Positions 26,575 to 37,860 are shown, counted from the first letter of the stretch. The stretch is 64,000 bases of DNA from Parelaphostrongylus tenuis (GCA_019055375.1 JAHQIW010003598.1:310001-374000), one strand, 5' to 3'. Notes: a model not told the origin generated them from the letters alone. Numbers and translations: made by a program.

Positions 26575-26690
26575 GTTCCCGGGTGAATGCAGGAGAGTTA
26601 TGGGAGAGAGGGTTGAACCATTACTCTGTTTCCTGATAAACTATGTCACTATTCACTAGGCCACATCCACTCTCCTACCCTAATCCATGA
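26575..26690 (-). repeat. tRNA-like repeat fragment
   Basis: On the minus strand GGGTAGGAGAGTGG, TGTGGCCTAGTGAA (box-A-like), ATGGTTCAACCC (box-B-like) and CTCTCTCCC follow in tRNA order, and the two flanks can pair. Spacing and arms do not give a convincing cloverleaf, so this is probably another tRNA-derived repeat head. Confidence 0.35.
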
Positions 26691-26783
26691 TTGTGTAATT
26701 TCATTGCTCTAAGGCGATATTTTTATAGGATTGTTACAAAGAACTGAGGATTGATTTAACTGTTTGTTACACAGCGTCTTTTT

Positions 26784-27166
26784 CTACTGGATCTGCTAGA
26801 AATTTTGCGACACTTTTTCGTTTTGTTGATTATTTTCTAGCATTTGAGTTTTTGTTATTACTCGATTAGAGCAGTTTCTTGTGGTTATTTTGATATGCAC
26901 TACTTGTGCATTTGTTCTAACATGGATTTGTATCGGGAGAAAAAGCGATTGTGAATGCTACACGACTATCGTTGCGTGCCAAAGCAACACTTGAACCCAC
27001 AGATACTCGTGTAGCACGAGCAATCGTTTCTTGCTCTTGAGCCAATTCCATCTTAAAACAATTTTAATTGTTATAAAAAGCTGCTTAGATGATATAAAGC
27101 AACTCAAATGCGAGTAAAATGATGACAAAACGAAGAAGTCCGGAATACTTCTCGTCAACTCAATAT
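26784..27166. mobile_element. Mariner-type MITE, family M1
   Basis: The ends are inverted and related to those of 48448..48829: CTGGATCTGCTAGAAATTTT on the left, and on the right the complement of TTGAGTTGACGAGAAGTATT. Inside is a second inverted pair containing TGCTACACGACTATCGTT and ATACTCGTGTAGCA. TA dinucleotides border the ends. No coding sequence is present. Mariner-like affiliation rests on the TIR style and TA target and is tentative. Confidence 0.5.
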
Positions 27167-27570
27167 ATTGCTGACGTGCCTTGCTTGCGCTATTATTGAG
27201 TGGTTGCTCCGTTTTTCGTAAAATACTAGACTCTTCCAAAAATAGCATCGTTTCAAAGATATTGGTAACCCATGTAGGCACTTTTTTCAGTAGCAAATTA
27301 GTCAGCAAAATCTTTGAGTCCAGAAAATATTTACAATTGAACACGGCCTTACGCAAGAAACTTACTGCTTCACACCCATATGCACACGGAACGAACCGTT
27401 TGCGTTACACCGTCCTTTCGAAGCGCGAAGAAATACAGTTGCTGGTGTCAATTAAACAGTCACAACTAGAAATATCTATCTATATATTTGTATATAAGTA
27501 TATATAACCGAGGATTTTTATAACCCGGTCGCTTTGTAACCGATATTTAAGAATCTCAAGAATTCTGGCA

Positions 27571-28460
27571 CTTCGTTGACAGACGGGAGATGAAAACGCC
27601 CTTCGCTAACAGATTTCGCAAGAGTGTAGCGTCATCAGATTGAATCTTGGGTAGTACTACGTTCTCATTTTGGATTCTTTATAACGCTGTAGTATCGAAA
27701 CAAAACGAGATCATACGCGCTGCGCTGTTCATCATTCACGCTAATGCTCGTGGACGAATCTTCAAATCTAGTGATGTTCGAGAGCATAAATCTCGGATAA
27801 TTCAAAATGCGTATGCTCTTGAAAAGTCTTATCTCACAGCGCTGTAGCAAGAATAAAAGGTTTGTGCTTCACACACGCGTATTTCTCACAGAACAGAGCT
27901 ATTTTCTCAATTATAAGTAAGCATTCGCTAGTGCAGTTTTTAACGTTTCCATGCTTTCGGTTGTTTTCTTAAAAAGACTGCTTTTCATTGCAGTGTAGCA
28001 GTGAAAATAAAATGCGGCTTCACAAATCTTGCGCATTTGCTTGTCAGCTAGTGTGTGTACTACCCGTGGAACAATGACGCGACCAGTTCGATCGCAGTGG
28101 CGCGATTTACATGGGGAGAGCAATTTTTCTTTACTGAATTGGGGAGTTTTTTCTCCGTTTCGAAAAAACTCCAGATAGAATACGTGAATCTGATACTCCA
28201 AGACTTTGTTCTTATATGCGCTTATATGCTTGTCTTACTTCCAGCAAATTACAGGAGTAAATAAATATAGAAGCCAGCGACGCTGAGAAATACAAATCAT
28301 TTGAATGCTATGGCGTTATATGAAGGTCTTTTCAGGAAAAGCGTACGTAGCGCTGTAGCCCAAAACTTCACGCTTTAGATTGATTACTAGCACTCTTGAT
28401 GGGAAGTTTCTGTCTAGCCAAAGGGATCGATTCTCCATTTCCTCCCGTCTGACGGAAAAT
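27571..28460. mobile_element. Non-autonomous TIR element, family F1
   Basis: The right end CGTCTGACGGAAAA (to about 28459) and a decayed left end around GTTGACAGACGGGAGATGAAA match the F1 ends. Internal signatures (GCGCTGTAGCAAGAATAAAA, TTTCACACACGCG, AGAGCTATTTTCTC and CAGTGTAGCAGTGAAAATAAAA in inverted order) match the copies at 11.8, 32.1 and 59 kb. Confidence 0.6.
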
Positions 28461-28469
28461 TACCACATC

Positions 28470-29100
28470 CTTCATTAAATAGAAGCAAACTAAAATGCAA
28501 GAGTTAAATCGATCTATGCTCATTTTCCCAACGATGTGGGTTTTCTCGTTAAATTATAAAAAGATTTTTGGAATACAGGCCGTGCTTTTACAAAAAAAAA
28601 CTCTCCTTCATTGACATTCCACTGTTTAGTGAACACAATGTTAAGAAAAACCTAACCTTATTAAGTAAATCCTCATATTTCCGCAGGTGCGCTGATACAA
28701 ACTCTCTCCGAGACGAAATGAGGCAGATGCAGTGTCTAAGCGGGAAGTGGCGCCCGCGCGGCGTGGTACTTTGTCTGTCACGTCGTCAGCGGATTCACAC
28801 GCTCTAATTTATTATCTCTTTCTAGCATCCTTTCTAGAACCTAAACCTCAAGGATTCTTGATAAGATATAACAGGAGTAGATATAGACGTCAGCAAGTAA
28901 AGTACAACTTCCATTGTAGATATTCTGACTCGATGTCAGTATTATTGCCCGAATATTTGATGGTCTTTTTGCCATGAAACAAAAAAAACAACCATTAGGT
29001 TAATAAAGATGAAGTGCGCTCATTTAATTGCCTTAATATGGAGAAAAATCAGCTCTTAAGTTTTGTAAGCAAGTATGTTATAGTTTGATGGGCAATATGA
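28470..29100. other. No recognised feature
   Basis: Open frames are short and unsupported. Confidence 0.4.
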
Positions 29101-29280
29101 GGGCGCATGTAGCGCAGTGGCTGGGTTTCTTACAATACACACGCGAGGTCGCTCATTCGATTATATGCCTCGGCCTCACCATACTTTTCGATTGTATGAT
29201 CGAAAAACTAGTATCAAAATTGATACATTGCTAAACCACCGATAATCGTATACGCCAGGTATGCATTCAATCGCCCGTGA
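29101..29280 (+). repeat. tRNA-derived SINE, truncated
   Basis: The head GGGCGCATGTAGCGCAGTGG (box A) and CGAGGTCGCTCATTCGATTA (box B) are clear. A shortened body reaches GTATGCATTCAATC. The 3' end is missing. Confidence 0.65.
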
Positions 29281-29289
29281 CGATGTTCA

Positions 29290-30285
29290 ACAGAGTCGAA
29301 CGCATGACGGATTCTTTAGAAACTGATCAACATCGAACATTGTTGCAGTGATTCCGAAGACCGCCTTTCTGTCGTCCTCGGCATTGTTCATTAGTTCACA
29401 ATTTTTCTTGATGAGCATAGACACGAGGTTGTTATAACAAAATCTCTTCGAGCAGCTGATATTTCGGTAGATTTTACTTCCTCCAGAGCATAAAAACACC
29501 AAGTTGTCTACTCAAACACCTCCATCACTTCAAGAGAAAACACCACTTAGTCTAAAAGTCAATTGCATTGAGAAGAGAACGGTTTTTTCGTACACCCAAC
29601 GCTTTTTATGAGTCTTCCACTATGTTTTCCAAGTTGAGCCAGATTTCACATGGACTGCTAGTACTTCTCTTGCATACAGCGTCAGATCACGCGTGATAAG
29701 GCGTACTTTTCCTGGCGGTTTAGTTTAATATGATCAGTATCAACCAGAATTTCTAAGTATCTCACCACAAGCGATTACTAAGTAGCTGCCGTCGTAAAGT
29801 ATTCGGTGGTAATCATTGCTACCGCTCTCTTTCAGCCTGCTACTCCTGAAGAGTGTTTCAAAGCTACATTTGTTACAATACACAGGAAGATAGGATGAAC
29901 GGAGTCCTATTTTCACTAAAATTTCTTTCTGGGCAAACAATATTCCTCTAAACTTATCTCGATAATCGTTATTCGATAAGTTATTTTCCGGCATTCCACC
30001 TTCTGCTCTTCCCTTGTACAAACACTAGTGGATGTTTCGAGCATGTTTTCCACAAGCTCTTTTTTGCATGTGAGGAGTGCCAGGAGAAAAGAACGAGTAT
30101 ATCTTTGTTACTTCGATAGCGACATCTTCAATGTTAGCAAAGCCTACATGGATGGATGCGAGCTTAATTCCAGTCTGAAGTTGAAAGTTTATTTATCACT
30201 TGGCAACTGTGGATATCTGATTTTCACTCATAACACCACTATGAAAACGTTGAATAAAAAAATTTCTTACGGATCTTATAGATAG
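29290..30285. other. No recognised feature
   Basis: No gene or repeat family could be supported. Confidence 0.4.
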
Positions 30286-30380
30286 GCATATATATGTATA
30301 TAAGCACATATGTACATATATATATATATTATATATACAAATATAAGTATATCATTATTTATTATATACATGTATGTACT
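30286..30380. repeat. AT microsatellite
   Basis: A run of TATATA/CATATA dinucleotides, about 95 bp, directly left of the maT-like transposon's TA target. Confidence 0.7.
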
Positions 30381-30456
30381 ACAGAGTGAGGCGAAACGTT
30401 TTGTCAATTTCCTACCTTGTTGAACTTATCATTGACATACTACTCTCTAATATACT

Positions 30457-30748
30457 CATTGATGCAGAGTGATGTGCAAAACTTTCGCGTCAGGCCAGGC
30501 CACATTATATGAACTAACATTACAAACACATAAGTCGCCAAAAGTAAACAAACCACTCATGAAAAATCATGAAAAATTATCATCACTAACAATCCTAACG
30601 ACAAGAAAACAAAAATAATTTAAGACTATAAAACATGTTAAAGTCAACAGTAGTGTAACGGATTAGAGCACGCGCTTCGCGAAAGAGTGAGGATGTGAGT
30701 TCTATTATCGCCTGACGCGAAAGTTTTGCGCATCACTCTAGATCAATG
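30457..30748 (+). mobile_element. tRNA-bearing foldback element nested in the maT-like transposon
   Basis: The left arm CATTGATGCAGAGTGATG and the complement of the right arm CCATTGATCTAGAGTGATG continue inward through GCAAAACTTTCGCGTCAGGC on both sides, about 37 bp of pairing. The flanks share ATATACT directly outside the ends, a candidate 7-8 bp target duplication. The right side holds a tRNA-like unit with a perfect box A (TAGTGTAACGG) and a decayed box B (GAGTTCTATTATC). Confidence 0.7.
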
Positions 30749-30906
30749 GATATACTTGAAAACAGCATACCACCGCGACGCGGTTGAATAAAAGATTTCA
30801 TTATCTCATACTACTTTCTATTAATTCTGAAAACTTTATTGAATCGCTTGTTCAATTTTGCTCTAGAATCTGCTAATTTTGTCTACTTTTTAGTTGTGCC
30901 AAAGCT

Positions 30907-31930
30907 ATGGATCGTAAAAGTCAGATCGCAGTAGCTGAGTTGCAGAAGGCGGAAATAGAAACGGCCGATATTGTTGAGGTGACTGGTTTTAACCGAAAAA
31001 GTGTCTACAGAGCCGTGAAAACGATTCAAAGAGACTGGAGGATGAGGACCGTCCTCAAATAGGTCGCCCAACCACCTCGTCAACTCCGCAAAACATTCAA
31101 AAGGTCCGTTGCCGAATTTGACGAAACCCGGAGCATGTTCGATGCGCATAATAGCAAGAAGCTCGGAGATATATAAGTGAAGGCGTCTGAAAAACTGTCA
31201 AAGATAAGCTGAAGCTGTGCAGCAACAAGATCTCTCGTGTTCACTTTCTTGGACGAAGATATGAAAGAAAAAACGGTTTTCTAAGGCTCGCCAAATGATT
31301 CGTTTGATAGCTGGTGCTCGTTTGTCGAGGGTGCTTTTTACGGGAGAGCTGATATCAACGGTCAAACCACTCTAAAATTGCTTGGATCGATATCAACTCT
31401 CAAGAAAAGTCAGCAGAAGGTCCGCAGTAGAAAAAGACCATGGGGCGCATTCGTTTTTGCAGTCTCTGTGATGGTCTGGAGGGCAGTTTGCGCCACTGAG
31501 AAGACGCCATTGGCCCTCATTCAACGGAAATGTCAAAATCGACGCTGGCAGCTACCAGCAGCAAGCTTTAAAGCGCTTCTGGAGCCTTGGACTCACTACT
31601 CATATATTAGCGCCGACGGATTAACGCTTCGGCGGAAGTGGGCTCTTGCGAATACAACCTGTTTGACGATTGCCATCTGTCAAGAGCTATTTCCACGCTT
31701 TTGGCGCAGTAACACTTGGACTTCAAACGCGCCGGTGGATCCAGTGGATTACTTCGTGTTGTCCATATCCGAGTAAAAGGGCTTGGCTACTCGCTACACT
31801 ACCGTAGACGCGTTGTAAAACGACTCTCACACGAGCTTGGGACGAAGTCACGGTGAAAACGTGTGTCGTTGGAAATTTTTGCAAGCAACTTCGTAAATGT
31901 ATAGGAACAAGGGAGGCAATTTTGAGATTT
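30907..31930 (+). pseudogene. Tc1/mariner (maT-type) transposase relic
   Basis: This is the remains of a cut-and-paste transposase. It begins MDRKSQIAVAEL with a helix-turn-helix region (AEIETADIVEVTGFNRKSVY), then GRPTTSSTPQNIQKV in a shifted frame. A catalytic-core part follows from about 31430 (SVMVWRAVCATEKTPLALI), then LCQELFP-type sequence near 31676 and DPVDYFV near 31737. It ends with a KCIGTRGGNFE-like tail. Several frameshifts and stops separate the parts, so no protein can be made. The domain order and tail are those of maT-like DD37D mariners; that subgroup call is from memory of the family. Confidence 0.7.
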
Positions 31931-32082
31931 TTTTACAAACTTTTTTGCTTACTATTATAGCCGTTGATCTAATAGATGTAATTATCCTTCAGTTAAATGA
32001 CATTTGTCTGTGCAGTAATTTTTTACTGCTGAAATATTTGAAAAAGTTGACACAACTTCTCTCGCACCCTGTATATATGGTC

Positions 32083-32818
32083 CTTTTCTGTCAGGCGACA
32101 AAAAGGAAGAAACTACCCTCTTTCGCTGGATAAGAACTTTTCATCACAGTGTTAATGATTATTGAAAAACATGAGTCTTGACTATTGCGCCACTTTCCTC
32201 TTCCTCGAAAAAGCCTTTTAACAGAGATGTAATATTAGAGAAAACATTTGTGTCTCACACAGCACGTCTCTTAGCAGGAAGCAGCTCTCAAATTATGAAT
32301 GACCATTTAATACCGTGAGCTTTCGACGATTCCAACGCTGCGCTTGTTCTCTGGGAAGGCCGTTTTAATGCGCTGTAGCATAGGAAATAAGATTAAGTTT
32401 CATATACGCGGTGCATTTGCTTGTCGGATAGTGTGGTGCGCTAGCCGTGATCGACAGCGCGATCGACAAACTATGTAGGCACGACTCACAAGTAGACAGC
32501 GATTTTGATAATTTAATTTAGGATTTTTCTCCGCTTCAAATGAAGCTCCAGATAAAACTTGTGACTCCATACTACAATGATTTCTTCTACACGTTCATGT
32601 GCCTTTTGTGCTTCTAGCAATTTGGCACTAAAAGCGCGTGGAGTGTGTGAAACATAATTTTATTTTGACGCTACAGCGCTATAAAAAGGCTCTTCAAAAA
32701 AATGAGCATAAAGCGCAGTAGTCCGAGATTAAGCTTTTGATTGATTACTGACAACCTCACAAATTTTGTCCAGATAAAGGGATAGTTTCCTCAAATATTT
32801 CCGTCTAACAGAAAAGAA
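32083..32818. mobile_element. Non-autonomous TIR element, family F1 (full copy)
   Basis: The left end CCTTTTCTGTCAGGCGACAA is mirrored by the right end CCGTCTAACAGAAAAGAAC. The pairing extends inward through the CCCTCTTTCGCTGGATAAGA and TCCAGATAAAGGGATAGTTT blocks. Length is about 736 bp. It starts 12 bp after the right end of the maT-like transposon and abuts the AT repeat before the RTE copy. Confidence 0.75.
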
Positions 32819-32819
32819 C

Positions 32820-32925
32820 TACATATTTATTTGTTTATATATATATTTATATATATATATATATGTGTGGAACGACACATATATATATATATATATCAAA
32901 TATATATATAAAAAACAATATGTCG
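32820..32925. repeat. AT microsatellite with small inverted repeat
   Basis: TATATA runs flank two copies of GGAACGACA in inverted orientation (GTGTGGAACGACACATATAT and ATATGTCGTTCC). It forms the left border of the RTE copy. Confidence 0.6.
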
Positions 32926-34503
32926 TTCCACCGGTCCTTCCTTCCGAAATCCGACATACTATATCGTCGGTGAAAAACAGAACAACACCCGGTCCAGACA
33001 GGATTAGATCAGAACACACTGAAGAACCTACCGCCAGTTCTCATCAACACCCTGGCTCGGCTCTTCACTCGCTACCTGTCAGAATGCAAGGTCCCTATTC
33101 AATGGAAAACCAGCAAGACCGTATTGTTGTTCAAAAAGGGAGACCTTCACGACATAGGCAATTATCGCCCAATCTGCTTGCTGTCCGTTGTCTATAAACT
33201 CTTCACTCGAGTCATCCTGAACAGGATTGACAGAACACTGGACGAAGGACAGCCATGCGAAACAAGCAGGGTTCAGAAAAGGATTTAGTACCATGGACCA
33301 CATCCACACGATCACAAGACTCATTGAAGTTTCGCGAGAGTACAAACAACCACTCTGTCTCACTTTTATCGATCTGAAGAAAGCCTTTGACTCAGTGGAA
33401 ACAGAAGCGGTTATAGAGGCTCTGGATAACCGGGCGTCCCTACTCGGTACATAATGATCTTCGTGAGCTTTATAAAAGATTTCACGACCAGAATATCTCC
33501 ATTCTACAATAATATCACCATTGACGTAAGAAGAGGGTTCGACAAGGCGATACAATATCGCCAAAACTATTCACTGCCACCCTACAAAAACGTCATGCGA
33601 ACATTAGAATGGGACGAAATGGGAGTGAAAATTGACGGTCGACAATTAAACCATCTTCGCTTTGCTGACGATATCGTTCTCATAACACCAAACATCAGCC
33701 AAGCGGACGAATGTTGACTGATTTCGACAACGCCTGTGGAAAGATCGGTCTTCAAACTGAATCTAACGAAAACAATGTTCATGAGGAACGGATGGTTTTC
33801 TAATGCCCCATTCACGCTCAACGGAACGACAATTTCCGAATGCTCCAGTTACATCTATCTAGGTCGTGAAATCAACATGATGAACGACCTAGCCCCAGAG
33901 TTGAGCCGGAGGAAACGAGCGGCTTGGGGAACGTTTGAAGAGCATCGAAGATGTAGTGAATGAGGGACAAAGAACATCCGACTCCGTGCCCACCTTTTCG
34001 ACTCGACAATTATCCCTGCCCTAACGTATGCAGCAGAAACCTGGTCGCTACGTAAGCAGGATGAAAGATCACTTGCGCGTTATCGAACGCGCAGTCGAAA
34101 GGTCGATGCTAGGAGTATCTCGTATTTTCGCAAATGAGACAAAACGATCCGAACTTCCGACCTACGTCAACGATCGAAAATCATGAGACGCCGTTCTACA
34201 CGCCAGGATATCGAAAATAAGGTGGGCCGGACACGTGATGCGCTTCAACGCAAACCGATGGACGAGAAGCCGTTACCGACTGGATTCCCTGCGGGACGTC
34301 AAGCGCTCTAAAGGAAACCACTGACCCGTTGGTCCGATTTCTTCACGAAAGCGATGGAAGAAAGATATGATGCTCAGCGAATTCCTAAGCAAGGAGGACC
34401 CACTGGGCTACTCTTGCACGCGATAGGGAAAAATGGAAGAGTTGCTGGTACCCGCTCGAGTCAACTCGACGATCAACGGGACGACAGGTGATACAGGTGA
34501 TAT
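32925..34503 (+). pseudogene. RTE-clade non-LTR retrotransposon, 5'-truncated reverse transcriptase
   Basis: A broken reverse transcriptase is spread over three frames. In order I see PGPDRI, then FKKGDLHDIGNYRPICLLSV (fingers), QAGFRKGFSTMDHI, the palm motif FIDLKKAFDSV with its catalytic Asp, and the second catalytic motif FADDIVLIT near 33658. Thumb-like ALTYAAETWSLRK follows, then the AGHVMRFNANRW and KWKR-type C-terminal region near 34230-34480. The endonuclease domain expected upstream is absent, so the copy is 5'-truncated. The motif set and the tail are those of RTE elements. Frameshifts and stops make it inactive. It ends in TGATACAGG-like repeats followed by the (TG)n block. An active relative could have mobilised the SINEs, which is inference. 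Confidence 0.85.
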
Positions 34504-34513
34504 ATATATATAA

Positions 34514-34517
34514 TATG

Positions 34518-34548
<31 letters not shown>

Positions 34549-34584
34549 TGTGTGTGTGTGTGGTGTGTGTGTGTGTGTGTGTGG

Positions 34585-34615
<31 letters not shown>

Positions 34616-34621
34616 TGTGTG

Positions 34622-34719
<98 letters not shown>

Positions 34720-34812
34720 GTGTGTGTGTTGTGTGTGTGTGAGTGTGTGTTTGTGTGTGTGTGTGTGTGTGTTGTGGTGTGTGGTGTGTGTGGTGTGTGT
34801 GTGTGTGTGTGG

Positions 34813-34903
<91 letters not shown>

Positions 34904-34937
34904 TGTGGTGTGTGTGTTGTGTGTGTCTGTGTGTGTG

Positions 34938-34982
<45 letters not shown>

Positions 34983-35022
34983 TGTGTGTGTGTGTGTGGT
35001 GTTGTGTGTGTGTGTGTGTGTG
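34514..35022 (+). repeat. Long (TG)n microsatellite
   Basis: About 510 bp of nearly pure TG dinucleotides with scattered GG and TT interruptions, directly after the RTE 3' end. Several long frames of alternating Cys/Val or His/Thr through it are artefacts of the repeat. Confidence 0.95.
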
Positions 35023-35290
35023 CATATAAAATTAGACAATTATGTCATCTTTACGAACAGAGTTATCGTCCAGTGCAGGAGATGGTAACTAATCAGACGG
35101 GTAGAAGTGGTTAAGAAGAGCTTCCGTGCGCTCCCTCTTAGGGTTACTATATTTAGGAATTCTGTACGTGAGTTTCAACGACATTCAACGACGGATGCTG
35201 TATCTCTACTATCGACCGCTCTTTTATAGACCCGCTTAAAACGATATAATCTGATAAGGAGGTAACATGTTTTGAGCCGTCAGGTCTAAT

Positions 35291-35336
35291 CCTACACAGA
35301 TGCCTGGTTCGTCCTACTGGGACTCATCACTAGCAC
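35291..35336 (-). ncRNA. Hammerhead-like motif, decayed core
   Basis: On the minus strand the order is GTGCTA, GTGATGA (C3 changed to G), stem II GTCCCAGTAGGAC, then GAA. The sequence that should form stem III and stem I is eroded. Stem II is nearly the same as in the Schistosoma-type hammerheads. It is probably inactive. Confidence 0.5.
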
Positions 35337-35554
35337 CCTCATTTGATTCAGCCGATCTCCTGAGGCTAAATAATCCTCTATAAAGGAATCGATGCCAAGT
35401 AAAAAAAATCACCGCAAGTCAGATGATGGAGTTACCTGACATGGTGGTGACCGGCAATCGTGCTTGTGGCTTTTAGATTGAATCATACCTCTACTACCAG
35501 CCGCTCTTTTATAAACCTCATTTAGACTCAGGGGATTGGCTGAACCGAAGGAGG

Positions 35555-35602
35555 GTGCTACTGATGAGTTCCAATAGGACGAAACAGACGGCTGTGTAGC
35601 AC
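35555..35602 (+). ncRNA. Hammerhead ribozyme-like motif
   Basis: Stem I GTGCTA pairs with TAGCAC (6 bp), the core CTGATGA is exact, stem II is GTTCC-AATA-GGAC type, and GAA is followed by ACAG-ACGG-CTGT as stem III. Everything fits a type I hammerhead except the residue at the cleavage position, which is G instead of A, C or U, so cleavage is doubtful in this copy. Confidence 0.65.
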
Positions 35603-36004
35603 TAGACCTAACGGCTCAAAACATGTTACATACTTATCGAAGTATGCTGTCTTTTATTAAACTAGTACATTTACTAGCTTCTGTTACGCCTTTTCGTAAT
35701 AGTAAGGAACTAAAAAACCATTGCACTTGAAAAAAATGAGTTCTACGACATGAGATTAACTCCGATTAGACAAGAATTCGAGTTCGTGCAAGAAGAATAA
35801 TAAACGAAATCGTTTAGTTACGAATAAAGGCTTCTAGTTTGGAGTGCTTGGATCTTTTTTACTATAAACAATATGCCATATAACCGCTATAGTACATGTT
35901 TATGGCTTCAGTCTTCTTAAAAACAACGACGTCATATGCAAGAACATAGCTTCACCTTGACGAAGAATTGAAATATCTTCAGTGTTAAAAGATGATGAAT
36001 ACTA

Positions 36005-36300
36005 TCATATAACTTGTCCTTTCCTCTGAAAAGACTTGCGCGAACTTAATATATTCTTCCCTTCTAAACCAATGGCTAACGTCCAGGTTATTTCACTTTC
36101 TTTAGAGCCTGGATGTACTGTATCATACCATATCAATGTATTCGGTCAATAATTTGTATGTGTAGTAAACATCTGAGGCAAAACCAATCAAATAGAGTGT
36201 TTTCTTCATAAAAAGGCATCGCTAAAACACTCATATGGGAGAGGTCACCGGTGTGTTGTGACACACTGTAAAAAATGAATCTTAGTCGGGACTAGAGAAT
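36005..36300. repeat. Penelope-type terminal repeat, decayed
   Basis: It shares TTGTCCTTTCCTCTG, CAATGGCTAACG, AGAGCCTGGATGTACTGTAT and the CATATGGGAGAGGTCACCGG block with 13262..13540 and 62772..63390. The hammerhead core on the minus strand is eroded (CTAAAGA near 36111). Confidence 0.45.
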
Positions 36301-36309
36301 GGAACTGAG

Positions 36310-37140
36310 ATGGGGCACCATACCAGATGGCCAAGATGATGAATACAAAGCCTCTGGTGTTGGTACCAATTTACGATCCTCGGAGGGATAGAAGGCTCAG
36401 TGAGCGTCGGACGCAAGGCCTAAATAACGGTCATGTGTATATAATTTATATTTTCAAAATTCTTATGGTTCAAGTCCATAGAAGAATACTCAGAAGAATA
36501 AAGATGTGAGTCAGCTTGGACATCTTTAGAGTGGTAGTATGGCATGGAGGAGCGACGTTATTAGCTGTCGATCCTTGTAACATTTCACTATGGAAATCAT
36601 TTGCCAAGTACTAAAGAGTCCTCAGGCAATTTTAAACTCACGACAATTTTCGTAGATAGTGATGCTTCGCTAGTAAAATGTTTTTGTGTGCCTACGAAAA
36701 GTCTTCGTTTCTATGCAAAATTTTCTTGATTAGTTAAAACCTTCGATTCGGAGAGGATGTCTTAAATCAAATTAAGACAATTTGTCAGATTGCCATTTAC
36801 GTTACTGTGCTTTCTGATCAAGAGGATCAGTGTGTTAGCCACAATTCAAAGTTATTAGTGAGACTGGTTTAGCAAGATGACATCTAAGTGCGTGATATAC
36901 TCTGCTATACGCAGCTCATTTCTTGTGATTTCATACCGGTACAGTCAAATGGCCGCCTATGCCATAGGGTAAGATCGGGAAAACATTTGCTCTACAGCCA
37001 TGTTCACGACTGAAAACTCAGCTATATAATTATATATCTCTACCTAAGCTGTGAATTTTTGGTAACTGCTCCCTCACTATATCCTGTATTCCATGAATAT
37101 GAGGCAGCCACCTATTACAGATCAAGCCAGGTACGTCAGC
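36310..37140. other. No recognised feature
   Basis: No supported gene or repeat. Confidence 0.4.
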
Positions 37141-37144
37141 ACAT

Positions 37145-37860
37145 ATTGACAAACACAAAATTTATCTTCAAGAAATGATTAAAATTGCTTAACAACATTA
37201 TTCAAAGTATGCGCCATCAGCATGAACACATTTCTGTCATCTCTCAGGCAACAAATCAATATAGCGCTCAAAGAACTCGTCATCCGTAAATTCAAAGAAG
37301 GATGTTCTTACACTTGCGTATCCGTGCTTGAGTGAGCTCGTGTGGAATCCATCGACCCTTCTTCCACTTTTTGCTTACTGCTCTCAATATTCAAGTATCC
37401 CATGAGCATAGTCAAAATCGTCGCCCAACTACTCAAATCTGGATCCTCTTTAGTTGCATGATGAAAGCCTCTTAATCAACTTGGAGTGGACGTCCCGAGC
37501 GCAGCTAGTCCTTCAAGCCGGTGTTCCCAAATCGAAACTCATCAAAGAATAAAAAGACTGTTCGCCTGAACACAAGTCCTTAAGCTTTGGCACGGTTGAT
37601 TTTCGACAGCCGTCTAGGCATTGCGCCCAATTTGTATTTGTGATGAAGCAAATAGCGATAATCGCTGGGCGGCCATAATGTGGCAAGTATGGACAAATTT
37701 GGTACCAGTTGAAAGCTCAGGAAATTCTGCACAAAGCATTATCAATTTGTTGCCTGAGAGATGGCAGAAATGTGTTCAGGCTGATGGCGCATACTTTGAA
37801 TAGTTTGTCAAGCAATTTTAGTTAGTTCTGGTCAACAAATTTGAGGCTTATTGATCTTGT
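37145..37860. mobile_element. Foldback mariner: two transposase 3' ends in inverted orientation
   Basis: Two copies of the same mariner transposase C-terminus point outwards. The minus copy ends at 37198 and the plus copy ends at 37803. Both contain LLPERWQKC and DGAYFE just before their stop codons. The minus copy extends inward for about 400 bp (HGYASV, FTDDEFFERY) with the tryptophan codon of PERW changed to a stop. The plus copy has only about 60 codons. Homology continues past both stops (AAGCAATTTTA), so the untranslated ends are duplicated too. This is a rearranged, inactive pair. Confidence 0.7.

Larger units (their letters stand above)
30382..32071 (+). mobile_element. maT-like (Tc1/mariner) transposon, decayed
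   Basis: The inverted ends CAGAGTGAGGCGAAACGTTT (left) and CAGGGTGCGAGAGAAGTTGT (complement of the right end) are flanked by TA on both sides, the target used by the Tc1/mariner superfamily. The transposase relic at 30907..31930 lies between them in plus orientation. A 292-bp foldback element sits between the left end and the coding region. Without it the element is about 1.4 kb, normal for this group. Confidence 0.75.
35195..35650. mobile_element. Hammerhead-bearing repeat (family Rz-A), inverted pair
   Basis: A 7-bp repeat, ATGCTGT (35195-35201 and 35644-35650), flanks the unit. The right part (from about 35510) is in plus orientation and ends in the same overrun as the copy at 44566..44905 (TAGACC...GGCTCAAAA...TTATC). 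The left part (35202 to about 35510) is the same monomer in minus orientation and spans just over one 285-bp period, since CTACTA-CGCTCTTTTATA recurs at 35205 and 35490. Each part has a hammerhead-like core. The inverted 5' part resembles twin-primed insertions of reverse-transcribed RNA. Confidence 0.6.

Noticed and set aside
31061..31149. Minus-strand 88-codon frame at 30883-31149
   Set aside because: It is antisense to the maT-like transposase N-terminus.
33079..33564. A 161-codon minus-strand frame
   Set aside because: It is antisense to the RTE reverse transcriptase, whose motifs are clear on the plus strand.
34408..35088. Long open frames of Cys/Val or His/Thr through the TG tract
   Set aside because: They are translations of a dinucleotide repeat, present on both strands and in several frames, and do not represent a gene.
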